A stretch of DNA of 57,185 nucleotides from an uncultured Alteromonadaceae bacterium (GTDB lineage Bacteria; Pseudomonadota; Gammaproteobacteria; Enterobacterales; Alteromonadaceae): positions 1 through 57,185 of the forward strand of contig CAJXMO010000022.1 in assembly GCA_913056495.1 (NCBI GenBank), in the 5' to 3' direction. Shown piece after piece: positions 8,526 to 18,778 of this stretch. The position numbers were made by a program, and so were the translations under genes. The notes below the pieces were generated by a model. That model was not told the DNA's origin. It worked only from the letters and a program-made list of their open reading frames with translations, and did no database searches. How positions within the stretch are numbered: position 1 is the stretch's first letter; every line of letters begins with the position of its first letter.

Positions 8526-10406
8526 ATGAATTTTTTTTCACATATGACAATAAAACAACGAAGTTACTTAAATATCCTTATTTCGTGTTTAGGCATACTG
8601 GCTATTATAGCGCTCATTAGTATTGAATTTATCCAACTCAACGATTTAAACGAAAATAAACTAAAAATCAGTCAACTAGAGACAAGCGTATTACAACTAA
8701 GGCGGTCAGAAAAGGACTTTTTTGCACGCAAAGATTTAACCTACGCCGAAAGATTTAATTCAGAATATTCCGACCTGACTCAACAAATACAAGCGCTGAA
8801 TGCAGATTTGCTCAAATCAGGTCTCAATACCCAAGCACTGGGAGAGTTTAAACAGGAAGTCAGCGATTATCAGCAAATTTTTAGCCAATTAGTGAATAAC
8901 CTGACTGAAATTGGTCTGGATCATAAATCAGGTTATTATGGCAGTTTGCGAAATGCAGTTCACGGCATAGAATCCTTGATCAACGAACAGCAAAACGATG
9001 GTTTGCTGGTTCAAATGCTTCAGCTCAGACGAGCCGAAAAAGACTTTATGCTAAGAATGGACGAAAAGTATGTACAAAAGTTTGATGGTTTAATCTCAGA
9101 ATTCAAAATCAGATTAAATGCAACTGATTTTCAACCTGAAATCATTAATCAGATAAACAAGGCATTAGTGCAATACCAGCGCGACTTTCAGGCTTTTGTT
9201 AATGCATACCGAAAGCAAGGACTGGATAATGAGTCTGGCATGAATGGCAAAATGCGCAATACGATTCATCAAACAGAAGAGAGTTTAGAGAATCTGCTCA
9301 AACTCACCAATACGTCCATTGATGAAAAATTTAATGCAACCATTACTAATGGCATTATCGCATTAGTTATCGTGATTGGCATTTTAGTCTTTGCCGCCTA
9401 TTTATTATCACTTAGCATAACAAGACCACTCGACACTTTATGTCAGACAATTGATCGAATACGACAAAGCAATGATCTAACCATTCGCCTGGATGAAAGT
9501 GGAAATAATGAAATTAGCTTTTTGGGCAAAACCTTTAATCGCCTACAGAATGATTTCGCGGATGCAATTGGTTATATCAATGCGACGACCGCCGAGCTGG
9601 ATAAAACCATGGCGCAGCTGGCTCAGATGACAATCGATACCCAGAATTATATGCAAGAGCAACACACCCAAGCGGATATGGCAGCAACCGCGGCAACAGA
9701 AATGCAAACCACAGTAGCTGAAATTGCGCAAAACACTGAATCCGCAGCCAGCAATGCGGCAAATACAGTCAATCTGACACATCAGGGAAAAAATCAGGTC
9801 GATAAAACGGTTGAAGTGATTAGTCAGTTAGCTCAGCATTTAAATGATGCCAGTGCGGAAATTAACAAACTGGAAGATGATAGCCGGACTATTGGCAGTA
9901 TTATAGAAGTGATTCAGGCAATCGCTGAACAAACCAATTTATTGGCGCTCAATGCTGCAATTGAGTCAGCTCGAGCCGGAGAGCAAGGTCGTGGATTTGC
10001 AGTAGTGGCCGATGAGGTGCGTAACCTTGCAATGCGAACGCAAGAATCAACCAAACAAATAGAATCTAAAATCGGTCAGTTGCAAAACCGCTCAACCACA
10101 ATTGTTTCGCTGATTAAAACTTGCCTGAGCAATGGCGAAACATCCGTTGAACAAGCTTATCAGGCCAATCAAATGTTAGGGCAAATTCAGACCGAAATCA
10201 GTTCAATTTCAGATATGAGTACTATGATAGCAACAGCGGTTGAAGAACAGAATGTTGTCACCGAAGAAGTCAATCAGAACGTGGTTAAAATCAGAGATAT
10301 CTCTGATGAAATTTATAAAATGGCAGAAACCAATACTCAGATTAGCCAGAGCATTAATCAGAGTCTGACTGAACTGCATCAATCGGTTGATAAGTACAGG
10401 GTCTAA
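8526..10406 (+). CDS. Methyl-accepting chemotaxis protein with HBM-type sensor
   Basis: Transmembrane chemoreceptor of 626 residues. The first helix (about residues 13-33) and second (about 275-297) bracket a periplasmic helical domain. That domain contains two copies of a motif of the type QLRRxEKDFxxR, near residues 56-67 and 166-177, as in helical bimodular (HBM) sensors that bind small organic acids. A HAMP domain follows (about 298-350), then the signalling domain with the hairpin tip [20 protein letters not shown] and [15 protein letters not shown]. It likely feeds the CheA/CheW system that CheR and CheV here also serve. The ligand is not predictable. No sigma-28 promoter was seen upstream. 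A strong terminator follows. Confidence 0.93.
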   Translation: MNFFSHMTIKQRSYLNILISCLGILAIIALISIEFIQLNDLNENKLKISQLETSVLQLRRSEKDFFARKDLTYAERFNSEYSDLTQQIQALNADLLKSGLNTQALGEFKQEVSDYQQIFSQLVNNLTEIGLDHKSGYYGSLRNAVHGIESLINEQQNDGLLVQMLQLRRAEKDFMLRMDEKYVQKFDGLISEFKIRLNATDFQPEIINQINKALVQYQRDFQAFVNAYRKQGLDNESGMNGKMRNTIHQTEESLENLLKLTNTSIDEKFNATITNGIIALVIVIGILVFAAYLLSLSITRPLDTLCQTIDRIRQSNDLTIRLDESGNNEISFLGKTFNRLQNDFADAIGYINATTAELDKTMAQLAQMTIDTQNYMQEQHTQADMAATAATEMQTTVAEIAQNTESAASNAANTVNLTHQGKNQVDKTVEVISQLAQHLNDASAEINKLEDDSRTIGSIIEVIQAIAEQTNLLALNAAIESARAGEQGRGFAVVADEVRNLAMRTQESTKQIESKIGQLQNRSTTIVSLIKTCLSNGETSVEQAYQANQMLGQIQTEISSISDMSTMIATAVEEQNVVTEEVNQNVVKIRDISDEIYKMAETNTQISQSINQSLTELHQSVDKYRV

Positions 10407-10422
10407 ACCCAGAAAAATAAAA

Positions 10423-10458
10423 ACAGGTGATTATTCAGATAATCGCCTGTTTTTTTTT
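10423..10458. terminator. Bidirectional rho-independent terminator
   Basis: A 12-bp stem (10423-10434 with 10439-10450, one G-T pair) closes a TCAG loop. A T-run follows on the plus strand and an A-rich stretch precedes it, so it can end both the chemoreceptor and the convergent LysR transcripts. Confidence 0.9.
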
Positions 10459-10466
10459 ATTCAAAA

Positions 10467-11399
10467 TTACTCAGAAGCAACTTCAGTAATCAGTCGGCGT
10501 AACCAGATATGGCTCGCATCATGATGCAGTAACGGACTCCAAATCATGTCCAGTTTAATTTGCGGTAAATCAAATGGCGGCTCAAGCATGACAATATTCG
10601 GATCGTGCAAATAGTTAGCCGTAGAGCGTTTTGGCACAGTCACCATCATTTTTTTCGCCATCGCAAGCTGAATTGCAACATGATAGTTTCGGGTAAAAAC
10701 ACGAATTTCACGGCTACGGCCCAAAGAATCAAGCTTCTCGTCTACCCAACCTAATTTGGAAATATCAGTCGGGTCCATACCCAAACCAACACCAAAACCC
10801 GTTTTACTCACCCAAACATGCTGTGTTTCGCAATATGCGTCCAGACCCCAATTCTCAATTTGAGGATTATCCCTGTGCGTCAAGCAGACAAATTTATCAG
10901 TCCATATAACTTTTTGATGGAATGAAAGCGGTAAATCATCAAAGCGATTAATCGCCATGTCGATCTTGCCCTCTTCCACATCATGAAAAGTCACATCACT
11001 TGGCGTCATTACGTCTAAAGTCACATTAGGCGCCAACTCCTGCAGACGAGACAATAACGCAGGCAATAAAGTCGAGGCAGCATAGTCACTGGCCATGATG
11101 CGAAATACGCGTTTGCTGGTTTCAGCATTAAAAGGATCGGTTGGTTGAAGCGCTTCCTCTAGATCTAACAGAATGCGACGCACTGTCGGTTGTAACTTTC
11201 GCGCCTTTTCAGTTGGAGACATACCGTCTGAGGTACGAACCAAAACCGGATCGTTTAATAATTCACGCAGGCGTTTTAAGCCATTACTCATTGCAGGCTG
11301 AGTAATACCTAACTGCTGTGCAGCCCGGGTCACATTTTGTTCCCGAAGCAAAACATCGAGATAAATTAGCAGGTTTAGATCAATCTTAGATATATTCAT
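10467..11399 (-). CDS. LysR-family transcriptional regulator
   Basis: DNA-binding regulator with an N-terminal winged helix-turn-helix (about residues 5-65; NVTRAAQQLGITQPAMSNGLKRLRELL is the recognition region) and a C-terminal periplasmic-binding-protein-like effector domain. I start it at the ATG at 11399, giving 310 residues beginning MNISKIDLN, the usual start for the NodD/PA2206-like branch. The longer frame opens with a TTG at 11420 and has no ribosome-binding site. It is isolated between two terminators, convergent with the chemoreceptor gene. Target genes and ligand are unknown. Confidence 0.9.
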   Translation of the reverse strand: MNISKIDLNLLIYLDVLLREQNVTRAAQQLGITQPAMSNGLKRLRELLNDPVLVRTSDGMSPTEKARKLQPTVRRILLDLEEALQPTDPFNAETSKRVFRIMASDYAASTLLPALLSRLQELAPNVTLDVMTPSDVTFHDVEEGKIDMAINRFDDLPLSFHQKVIWTDKFVCLTHRDNPQIENWGLDAYCETQHVWVSKTGFGVGLGMDPTDISKLGWVDEKLDSLGRSREIRVFTRNYHVAIQLAMAKKMMVTVPKRSTANYLHDPNIVMLEPPFDLPQIKLDMIWSPLLHHDASHIWLRRLITEVASE

Positions 11400-11479
11400 T
11401 TGTATTATCAACCGTGGCAAGTTAATTCACAAAATGAATGTTAATATGTTTTAGTCTTTACAACAACCCGTAAACATAA

Positions 11480-11513
11480 AAAAAGCTCGTTTACCTGAGC
11501 AAACAAGCTTTTT
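11480..11513 (-). terminator. Rho-independent terminator of grxD
   Basis: Arms AAAAAGCTCGTTT (11480-11492) and AAACAAGCTTTTT (11501-11513) pair with one exception. That position is a G-U pair only when read on the minus strand, which fits termination of grxD. Confidence 0.85.
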
Positions 11514-11537
11514 ATTAATGAAGATCTAATAAATAAA

Positions 11538-11888
11538 TTATTCGCTTGCTGCAGAATCGGCTTCTGGCTTGTTTTTGGCCGCAGTTTCTTTAATCAACTC
11601 TTGCAGCTCACCTTTTTGAAACATTTCTAAAATAATGTCGCAGCCACCGATCAGCTCACCTTCAATCCATAATTGTGGAAAGGTCGGCCAGTTTGCATAC
11701 TTAGGTAATTCAGAACGAATATCCGGATTTTGCAAGATATCGACATAAGCGAACGGTTCACCACAATTCATGAGTGCTTGTGCTGCCTGAGCAGAAAAAC
11801 CACAGCTGGGTAATTTAGGGCTGCCCTTCATATAAACTAAAATAGCATTTTCACTAATTTGCTGTTTAATTTTATCTAACGTTTCCAT
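11538..11888 (-). CDS. grxD: Monothiol glutaredoxin, Grx4 type
   Basis: Binds and transfers [2Fe-2S] clusters; the active site CGFS appears as PKLPSCGFSAQA near residues 24-35, with the preceding VYMKGSP typical of the family. Other conserved features are WPTFPQLWIEGELIGGCDI near residues 66-84. The ATG at 11888 (116 residues) is preferred over an upstream GTG at 11900 because METLDKI matches family starts; AAGG lies 11 bases before it. The Ala/Glu-rich tail (KPEADSAASE) is usual. It is a single-gene unit, with its own terminator, upstream of and divergent from sodB. Confidence 0.95.
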   Translation of the reverse strand: METLDKIKQQISENAILVYMKGSPKLPSCGFSAQAAQALMNCGEPFAYVDILQNPDIRSELPKYANWPTFPQLWIEGELIGGCDIILEMFQKGELQELIKETAAKNKPEADSAASE

Positions 11889-12079
11889 AATAGAATACAC
11901 CTTAAAACATGATACTTGACTAATATTGTAAAGTATTATTCTGGCCGACCCAAGCCCTTAACCCGAAATAACTCAAATAAGCACAATGGATGAAAAAAAT
12001 AACGAAAATAAATAAAGACTTTACGGATTAGGGTTGAGAATTAGCAGAGTCGTCACTATTGTATGAGTGAGTGACTGTT

Positions 12080-12133
12080 TTAATACGAAATCCCTCAACT
12101 TAACAGGTTTTTTATTTCGGTTTTCCGTATTAA
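12080..12133. other. Inverted repeat in the sodB leader region
   Basis: TTAATACG at 12080-12087 is exactly mirrored by CGTATTAA at 12126-12133, with AAAT/ATTT just inside. It lies about 40 bases before the sodB start, so it could be an operator or a leader hairpin. No regulator can be named. Confidence 0.4.
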
Positions 12134-12174
12134 GATAAAAGCGATTAATACAACTAGCCAACGGAGACAAAAAC

Positions 12175-12759
12175 ATGGCATTTGAATTACCAGCATTACC
12201 TTATGAAAAAAATGCATTAGAACCGCACATTTCGGCTGAAACGCTTGAATATCACTATGGTAAGCATCATCAAACCTATGTGACTAAATTAAACGGTTTA
12301 GTTGAAGGTACAGATTTAGAAAGCAAATCTTTAGAAGAGATTGTTAAAACTTCTACTGGTGGTATTTTCAATAACGCAGCTCAAATTTGGAACCACACTT
12401 TCTACTGGCACTCATTAAGCCCGAATGGCGGTGGTGAACCAACAGGCGCTGTAGCTGAAGCAATCAATGCTGCGTTTGGCTCTTTCGCTGAGTTCAAAGC
12501 TCAATTCAATGACAAAGCTGTTAATAACTTTGGTTCAAGCTGGACTTGGTTAGTGAAAAAAGCAGACGGTTCATTGGATATTGTTAACACATCTAATGCG
12601 GCAACGCCATTAACAGACGAAGGGGTTACACCTTTATTAACTGTTGATTTATGGGAACACGCTTATTACATCGATTACCGTAACGTTCGCCCTAACTATT
12701 TAGAAGCTTTCTGGGCATTAGTTAACTGGGAATTCGTTGCAGCTAACTTAGCTAAATAA
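12175..12759 (+). CDS. sodB: Iron superoxide dismutase SodB
   Basis: Converts superoxide to hydrogen peroxide and oxygen in the cytoplasm. The 194-residue protein aligns almost without gaps to E. coli Sod[14 protein letters not shown] start, metal ligand His27 in YHYGKHHQ, a second in WNHTFYWH, and the Asp/His pair in [25 protein letters not shown] marks the iron-type rather than manganese-type enzyme. ACGGAGA serves as ribosome-binding site. It is a single-gene unit closed by a strong terminator and is divergent from grxD, an iron-sulfur protein. Confidence 0.97.
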   Translation: MAFELPALPYEKNALEPHISAETLEYHYGKHHQTYVTKLNGLVEGTDLESKSLEEIVKTSTGGIFNNAAQIWNHTFYWHSLSPNGGGEPTGAVAEAINAAFGSFAEFKAQFNDKAVNNFGSSWTWLVKKADGSLDIVNTSNAATPLTDEGVTPLLTVDLWEHAYYIDYRNVRPNYLEAFWALVNWEFVAANLAK

Positions 12760-12792
12760 GTTAATCTTAATTAGTTTAATAAAACCCTTTTT

Positions 12793-12823
12793 AAAAGCCA
12801 GAATCTATTGTATTCTGGCTTTT
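12793..12823 (+). terminator. Rho-independent terminator of sodB
   Basis: AAAAGCCAGAAT (12793-12804) pairs with ATTCTGGCTTTT (12812-12823) across a 7-base loop, followed by more T. Confidence 0.92.
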
Positions 12824-12904
12824 TTATTGTTCAAAATTCCCGCCTTAAAAATCATTTTTTGCTAAAAAATTCATTTTATTTCCTTGTAGTTAACTCAATC
12901 CAGG

Positions 12905-12960
12905 GTCTAAGCTTAAGTTAGACAAAAATTCACTTTGAGCTGGTATCCACGAACTCAAAG
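12905..12960 (+). promoter_or_regulatory. Two inverted repeats in the prkA upstream region
   Basis: GTCTAA (12905-12910) mirrors TTAGAC (12918-12923), and CTTTGAG (12933-12939) mirrors CTCAAAG (12954-12960). They lie 55-110 bases before prkA. In E. coli yeaG is controlled by stress and nitrogen signals, but no NtrC or sigma-54 consensus is visible, so the role as operator or leader structure is inferred. Confidence 0.35.
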
Positions 12961-13014
12961 CACATTCTCTGTTATATCGTTTTCGAATCGAGCTAGCCAA
13001 GCTAGGAGGCCTGT

Positions 13015-14937
13015 ATGGGTATATTTGAGCATTATCAACAAAGATACGAGTCTAAGCAGGAAGAGGAATATTCAATTCAGGAGTTTCTGGAGCTTTGCCG
13101 AAAAGACAAGTCGGCTTATGCTAATGCAGCGGAGCGATTGTTAAAAGCAATCGGAGAACCTGAAATGGTTGACACTGCGCAAGATCCCAGATTAAGCAGG
13201 TTGTTTTCTAACCGAGTTGTTGCACGCTATCCCGCGTTTTCTGAGTTTTATGGCATGGAAGATTCAATCGAGCAGATTGTCTCCTACCTTAAACACGCAG
13301 CTCAAGGTTTGGAAGAAAAGAAACAGATATTATACCTACTCGGCCCGGTCGGCGGCGGTAAAAGCTCATTAGCAGAAAAAATTAAAAGCTTAGTTGAAGC
13401 TTGCCCTATTTATGTACTTAAAGGCTCACCTGTGAACGATCATCCGCTTTGTCTGTTTGATCTCGATCAGGATGGTAAAATTTTACAAACCGAATATAAA
13501 ATTCCCAGCCGATACCTGAAAACCATTATGTCACCATGGGCACGTAAACGCTTGCACGAATTTAACGGTGACATATCTAAATTCAGAGTCGTCAAAGTCT
13601 ACCCATCAGTATTAGATCAAATCGCAATTGCAAAAACTGAACCCGGTGATGATAACAATCAGGACATTTCATCACTGGTTGGTAAAGTGGATATACGACG
13701 ATTAGATGAATATGCCCAACATGATCCGGATGCTTACAGCTATTCAGGTGCGCTTTGCCGCGCAAACCAGGGCGTGATGGAATTTGTAGAGATGTTTAAG
13801 GCTCCGATTAAAGTATTACATCCTTTGTTAACGGCCACTCAGGAAGGTAATTATAATCCGACCGAAGGCATGTCAGCTCTGCCATTTGACGGTATGATAC
13901 TGGCACACTCTAATGAATCAGAATGGCAGTCATTTAAAAACAATAAAAATAATGAAGCCTTTTTAGACAGAGTTTACATTGTAAAAGTACCTTATTGTCT
14001 GCGTATATCTGAAGAAATTAAGATATATAAAAAGCTAATTGAAAACAGCGAATTAGACAGAGCTCAATGTGCTCCGGGTACGCTAGAAACACTCGCTCAG
14101 TTTTCGGTTTTATCTCGTTTAAAAAGTCCCGAAAACTCAAGTGTTTACTCAAAAATGCGGGTCTATAACGGGGAAAGTTTAAAAGACACAGATCCAAAAG
14201 CAAAATCTTATCAGGAATACCGTGACTTTGCCGGTGTAGATGAAGGCATGACAGGCCTGTCCACCCGCTTTGCGTTTAAAATCCTGTCCCGGGTCTTTAA
14301 TTTTGACCATACCGAAGTAGCCGCCAACCCAGTGCATTTATTTTATGTGCTAGAACAGCAGATAGAGAGAGAACAATTTTCATCCGAAGCTTCAGAATCT
14401 TACCTGGAACACCTTAAAGGCTATTTGATTCCCAAATATGTGGAGTTTATCGGTAAAGAAATCCAGACCTCTTATCTAGAGTCTTATTCTGAGTACGGAC
14501 AAAATATATTTGACCGTTATGTCAGTTATGCTGATTTTTGGATTCAGGACCAAGAATACAGAGATCCGGAAACAGGTCAGCTGTTTGATCGAAGCGCACT
14601 TAATAATGAGCTTGAGAAAATAGAAAAACCGGCAGGTATTAGCAATCCTAAAGATTTCCGCAACGAGATTGTCAACTTTGTATTAAGAGCCAGAGCGAAT
14701 AACGGAGGCAAAAACCCAAGCTGGACCGGCTATGAAAAACTCAAAACTGTCATTGAGAAAAAGATGTTCTCTAATACCGAAGAGCTTTTGCCGGTTATCT
14801 CGTTTAATGCCAAAACATCTAATGAAGATCAGAAAAAACATGATGACTTTGTCGCCCGCATGATGGAAAAAGGTTACACCAAAAAACAAGTCAGACTGTT
14901 ATGTGAATGGTATCTAAGGGTTAGAAAATCGTCTTAA
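13015..14937 (+). CDS. prkA: PrkA/YeaG serine protein kinase
   Basis: AAA-type protein kinase linked to nutrient and stress responses in enteric bacteria. The 640-residue protein has the PrkA AAA domain in its first 390 residues, with Walker A GPVGGGKSSLAEK near residues 112-124. A C-terminal kinase-like region ends near 640. Length and sequence match E. coli YeaG closely along the whole protein. The ribosome-binding site is CTAGGAGG, 5 bases from the ATG. It heads the conserved prkA-yeaH-spoVR set (69 and 11 bases between genes), which very probably acts as one stress-response unit. Confidence 0.95.
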   Translation: MGIFEHYQQRYESKQEEEYSIQEFLELCRKDKSAYANAAERLLKAIGEPEMVDTAQDPRLSRLFSNRVVARYPAFSEFYGMEDSIEQIVSYLKHAAQGLEEKKQILYLLGPVGGGKSSLAEKIKSLVEACPIYVLKGSPVNDHPLCLFDLDQDGKILQTEYKIPSRYLKTIMSPWARKRLHEFNGDISKFRVVKVYPSVLDQIAIAKTEPGDDNNQDISSLVGKVDIRRLDEYAQHDPDAYSYSGALCRANQGVMEFVEMFKAPIKVLHPLLTATQEGNYNPTEGMSALPFDGMILAHSNESEWQSFKNNKNNEAFLDRVYIVKVPYCLRISEEIKIYKKLIENSELDRAQCAPGTLETLAQFSVLSRLKSPENSSVYSKMRVYNGESLKDTDPKAKSYQEYRDFAGVDEGMTGLSTRFAFKILSRVFNFDHTEVAANPVHLFYVLEQQIEREQFSSEASESYLEHLKGYLIPKYVEFIGKEIQTSYLESYSEYGQNIFDRYVSYADFWIQDQEYRDPETGQLFDRSALNNELEKIEKPAGISNPKDFRNEIVNFVLRARANNGGKNPSWTGYEKLKTVIEKKMFSNTEELLPVISFNAKTSNEDQKKHDDFVARMMEKGYTKKQVRLLCEWYLRVRKSS

Positions 14938-15006
14938 TTGCATTAAGCAATCAACAAACATTGCCCCGCGATTCAGATAAAGCGCAGGACAGGTTTAGGA
15001 GTCAAT

Positions 15007-16275
15007 ATGACGAATTTTATAGATAGACGCTTAAATGCCAAAAATAAAAGCGCGGTTAACCGCCGCCGCTTTCTAAGACGCTATAACCAGCAGATTAAAA
15101 AAGCGGTGTCAGATGCGATTAATAATCGCAGCGTCACTGATCTGGAATCAGGTGAAAGTGTCAGCATCCCAAAAAAAGATGTTTCTGAGCCTATATTTCA
15201 TCAAGGTCAGGGAGGTTATCGTGACAGAGTTCATCCTGGCAATGACCAGTTTGCTCAAGGCGATAGAATAAAGCGGCCAGATTCGGAACAAGGCGGAGGC
15301 GCCGGAGAAGGTGATGCCAGCCCGGATGGTGAAGGTGAAGATAATTTTGTATTTCAAATATCAAAAGAAGAGTATTTGGATATTCTTTTTGAAGATTTGG
15401 AATTGCCCAACCTCAAAAAAAATCAGATCGCACAGGTAACCCAATATAAAACAGTTCGTGCGGGTTTTAAATCTGATGGCAATCCAGCCAGTATAGATAT
15501 AGTGCGTTCATTAAAAAACTCTTTATCGCGCCGCATTGCACTTACCGGAAAATATAAAAAACAACTTAAACAAGCCCAAGAAGCATTAACACGGCTAAAA
15601 GCAGACGCCAACCTGAATAAAGCAGATATAGAGATATTAGAATCAGAAATAGAAACGCTCAAAAAACAGATTAAAAGAGTGCCTTTCATTGATGAATTTG
15701 ATTTAAGGTATAAAAACTATGACAAGCTGCCTTTGCCTACCAGTAAAGCTGTGATGTTTTGTCTAATGGATGTATCAGGCTCTATGGATCAGGCCACCAA
15801 AGATATGGCTAAACGCTTTTATATTCTGCTTTACCTGTTTTTAACCCGGACTTATAAAAACGTAGAAGTGGTTTATATCAGGCACCATACTCAGGCGAAA
15901 GAAGTAGATGAACAGGAGTTTTTTTACTCTCAGGAAACCGGTGGCACTATCGTTTCCAGCGCGCTGAAATTAATGGCGAATATAGTAAAAAAACGTTATC
16001 CGGAAAATGAGTGGAATATTTATGCTGCTCAGGCGTCCGATGGTGATAACTGGGCCGACGATTCGCCTTTATGTGTGGACATACTGGAAAAACAAATTCT
16101 ACCTGTCATCCGGTATTATGCATATATTGAAATTACCACCCGTAATCACCAATCCCTGTGGCACGAATACGAAAAGCTAAAAGCACAAAGCTCACATTTT
16201 AATATGCAGCACATTACCCAAATTGCCGATATCTACCCTGTATTTCGTGAGCTTTTCAAAAAGCAAATAAAGTGA
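15007..16275 (+). CDS. yeaH: YeaH family protein (DUF444, VWA-like)
   Basis: The partner of PrkA in a conserved module of unknown biochemical activity. The 422-residue protein has a basic N-terminus, a Gly/Glu-rich linker (about residues 93-112), a coiled-coil stretch (about 180-225), and a von Willebrand A-like half with the metal-site motif [14 protein letters not shown] near residues 252-265. Length agrees with E. coli YeaH. It sits between prkA and spoVR and has AGGAG 5 bases before its ATG. Function is inferred from the association only. Confidence 0.93.
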   Translation: MTNFIDRRLNAKNKSAVNRRRFLRRYNQQIKKAVSDAINNRSVTDLESGESVSIPKKDVSEPIFHQGQGGYRDRVHPGNDQFAQGDRIKRPDSEQGGGAGEGDASPDGEGEDNFVFQISKEEYLDILFEDLELPNLKKNQIAQVTQYKTVRAGFKSDGNPASIDIVRSLKNSLSRRIALTGKYKKQLKQAQEALTRLKADANLNKADIEILESEIETLKKQIKRVPFIDEFDLRYKNYDKLPLPTSKAVMFCLMDVSGSMDQATKDMAKRFYILLYLFLTRTYKNVEVVYIRHHTQAKEVDEQEFFYSQETGGTIVSSALKLMANIVKKRYPENEWNIYAAQASDGDNWADDSPLCVDILEKQILPVIRYYAYIEITTRNHQSLWHEYEKLKAQSSHFNMQHITQIADIYPVFRELFKKQIK

Positions 16276-16286
16276 GGTTACAGCCT

Positions 16287-17807
16287 ATGACAAAAACACA
16301 AAAACCTTTGAGTGATGGGCCAGACTGGAGTTTTGAACTGCTTGAGCTTTACCATGACGAGATTAAACGTGTTGCCGAACACTACAGGCTGGATACTTAC
16401 CCCAATCAAATTGAAGTGATTACCGCTGAACAAATGATGGATGCCTACTCCAGTATTGGTATGCCGATTGGCTATTCGCACTGGTCATTTGGGAAAAAAT
16501 TTATTCAGACCGAACAAAATTATAAACGCGGTCACATGGGGCTGGCTTATGAAATCGTTATTAATTCTAATCCCTGTATCGCCTATTTAATGGAAGAAAA
16601 TACCATTACTATGCAGGCTTTAGTGATGGCGCATGCCTGCTATGGTCATAATTCATTTTTTAAAAACAATTACCTTTTTACAACCTGGACAGATGCCAGT
16701 TCGATCATAGATTATTTATTATTTGCCAAAAACTATATTGCACATTGTGAACAAAAGTATGGTATCGAAGAGGTTGAGTCGACGCTGGATTCCTGCCATG
16801 CACTGATGAATTATGGGGTCGACAGATACAAACGCCCACAAAAAATCTCCATTCATGAAGAACAAAGACGCCAACAGGAAAGAGCGCGCTACCTGCAAAC
16901 TCAGGTCAATGATTTATGGCGAACCGTGCCGAAAAAAGCGAAACAGCATGAGCAGGAAAAAGTACGTTTTCCAAAAGAGCCACAAGAAAACATTCTGTAT
17001 TTTCTCGAGAAAAATGCACCTATGCTTGAGCCTTGGCAACGCGAACTGGTCCGAATTGTGCGCAAAATTTCTCAGTATTTTTATCCGCAAAAGCAAACTC
17101 AGGTCATGAATGAAGGCTGGGCAACATTCTGGCATTATACGATTTTAAACCATTTGTATGACGAGGGTTGGTTAAGCGACAGTTTTATGCTGGAGTTTTT
17201 AAACAGCCACACTAATGTTGTTTATCAACCCCCTTACAATAGCCAATATTACTCAGGCATTAATCCTTATGCACTGGGCTTTAATATGTTTATCGATATC
17301 CGACGAATTTGTGAATCCCCCACCGAAGAAGATAAATACTGGTTTCCGGATATTGCTGGCTCTAACTGGTTGGATACTTTGCATTTTGCGATGCAAAACT
17401 TTAAAGATGAGAGTTTTATCAGTCAGTTTTTATCACCTAAACTGATCCGGGATTTAAAGTTATTTGAAATCAGTGATAACGACAGAAATGATTTTATTGA
17501 AGTCAGTGCAATCCATAATGAACAAGGTTATCGCAATATTAGAGAAGCCTTATCACAACAATATAATCTCAGTAACTTAGAGCCGAATATTCAGGTGCAA
17601 AGCGTTGATGTGAATGGGGATCGTTCTTTAACACTGCGCTATATTCCGCATAACAGAATCCCGTTAGCCGATAGTCAGCAGGAGGTGCTAAAACACCTTT
17701 ACCGACTGTGGCAGTTTGATGTTAAGCTGGAAGTAGAAAATGAAGATGGCAGTATCAGTATGTTAGATACCTGCCCCAAAGTTAAAAAGAAAGTGGCACT
17801 AGATTAA
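16287..17807 (+). CDS. ycgB: SpoVR family protein (YcgB)
   Basis: Member of the SpoVR/YcgB family, widespread and co-occurring with PrkA and YeaH; its biochemical activity is not established. The 506-residue protein carries the family hallmarks: MGLAYEIVINSNPCIAYLMEEN near residues 81-102, HACYGHNSFFKNN near 115-127 and VMNEGWATFWHY near 274-285. The ATG at 16287 is chosen over a GTG at 16272 because TGAGGT lies 8 bases upstream. Its last 4 bases overlap the end of convergent fadR, leaving no room for a separate terminator. Confidence 0.93.
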   Translation: MTKTQKPLSDGPDWSFELLELYHDEIKRVAEHYRLDTYPNQIEVITAEQMMDAYSSIGMPIGYSHWSFGKKFIQTEQNYKRGHMGLAYEIVINSNPCIAYLMEENTITMQALVMAHACYGHNSFFKNNYLFTTWTDASSIIDYLLFAKNYIAHCEQKYGIEEVESTLDSCHALMNYGVDRYKRPQKISIHEEQRRQQERARYLQTQVNDLWRTVPKKAKQHEQEKVRFPKEPQENILYFLEKNAPMLEPWQRELVRIVRKISQYFYPQKQTQVMNEGWATFWHYTILNHLYDEGWLSDSFMLEFLNSHTNVVYQPPYNSQYYSGINPYALGFNMFIDIRRICESPTEEDKYWFPDIAGSNWLDTLHFAMQNFKDESFISQFLSPKLIRDLKLFEISDNDRNDFIEVSAIHNEQGYRNIREALSQQYNLSNLEPNIQVQSVDVNGDRSLTLRYIPHNRIPLADSQQEVLKHLYRLWQFDVKLEVENEDGSISMLDTCPKVKKKVALD

Positions 17808-18508
17808 TCTAGTGCGGGTAGGTTAACGCTGTGCGATTTAAAAATTTCACCTGAGCGAATTCCATAGTTTCTGAATAATTCCGGAATTCGTTCAAAATCT
17901 TCTGCCTGTGCACATTCTAATAATGCCTGATAATGCATTTTCGCTGCATTACGTGCATCTTCGTGAGAAAAATAAAAACTACCAAGCTGATCATATAAAG
18001 ATTTAAAGCCATTTAATATCAAGGCATAAATTGAATTGTTAGACGCCATTGCTAACCCATGATGAAATTGATAATCAAACTGGCAGTATGCCTCACCGGT
18101 TTCTTCTAATTCTTTGTATCCGGTTAAAATCTCCACCACTGTTTGAGGGTTATTTTTCACTGCAGCTCTGGCATAAATAATGGCGACATTGGTTCTGGCA
18201 GACAACAAGTTATCAATGATTTGCTCTGAGTTACCTCGGTCAAGTTTGACCAGAGTTGGCAAAATATTAAGACCGCATGAATGCCAGATATCATTGACTT
18301 TGGTTGGTTTACCATGCTGAATTGTCAACCAGCCGTCTCTCGCTAAGCGCTGTAGCACTTCCCGTAACGTTGTCCGGGTTACCCCGATAACATCAGCCAG
18401 CTCACGTTCTGCAGGCAAAATAGAACCTGCCGGATATTTACCACTCCAGATAGATTCTATTAAATAGGTTTCAGCAACACCCGCCGGGCCTTGCGCTTTG
18501 ATATACAT
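17804..18508 (-). CDS. fadR: Fatty acid metabolism regulator FadR
   Basis: GntR-family regulator that represses fatty-acid degradation genes and activates unsaturated fatty-acid synthesis until long-chain acyl-CoA binds. The DNA-binding half (residues 1-75) is nearly identical to the E. coli protein, including PAERELADVIGVTRTTLREV and LARDGWLTIQHGKPTKVND. The acyl-CoA-binding helical half follows. I use the ATG at 18508 (234 residues, MYIKAQGPAG), with GGAAG 5 bases upstream, instead of the GTG at 18514. It is convergent with spoVR (4-base overlap) and divergent from the esterase gene. Confidence 0.96.
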   Translation of the reverse strand: MYIKAQGPAGVAETYLIESIWSGKYPAGSILPAERELADVIGVTRTTLREVLQRLARDGWLTIQHGKPTKVNDIWHSCGLNILPTLVKLDRGNSEQIIDNLLSARTNVAIIYARAAVKNNPQTVVEILTGYKELEETGEAYCQFDYQFHHGLAMASNNSIYALILNGFKSLYDQLGSFYFSHEDARNAAKMHYQALLECAQAEDFERIPELFRNYGIRSGEIFKSHSVNLPALD

Positions 18509-18778
18509 ATCCACTTCCTATATTGAATGATTGTGGCTAGTCTAACGTGAGTCCGTGCCGCAATTCATTAACTCGTGTTATAAAATTGAGAAATAATTCA
18601 CATAATTAAACTCTAACAGGCATACAATATGCGCACTAAGTCAAAGCTTTAATACATTTCAGAGCGGATATCCTTCGCGCTCACTCAGCAGCTGAAATGA
18701 ATAACTAAATTCAATTCATCATTATAATGTTATTATAGTCTCTATTCAGTTCAACCTTATTAACTTATACGCATTATT

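Noticed and set aside
9543..9782. Minus-strand frames inside the chemoreceptor gene
   Set aside because: They lie opposite the conserved signalling domain, have no ribosome-binding site and no family resemblance; they are shadows of codon bias.
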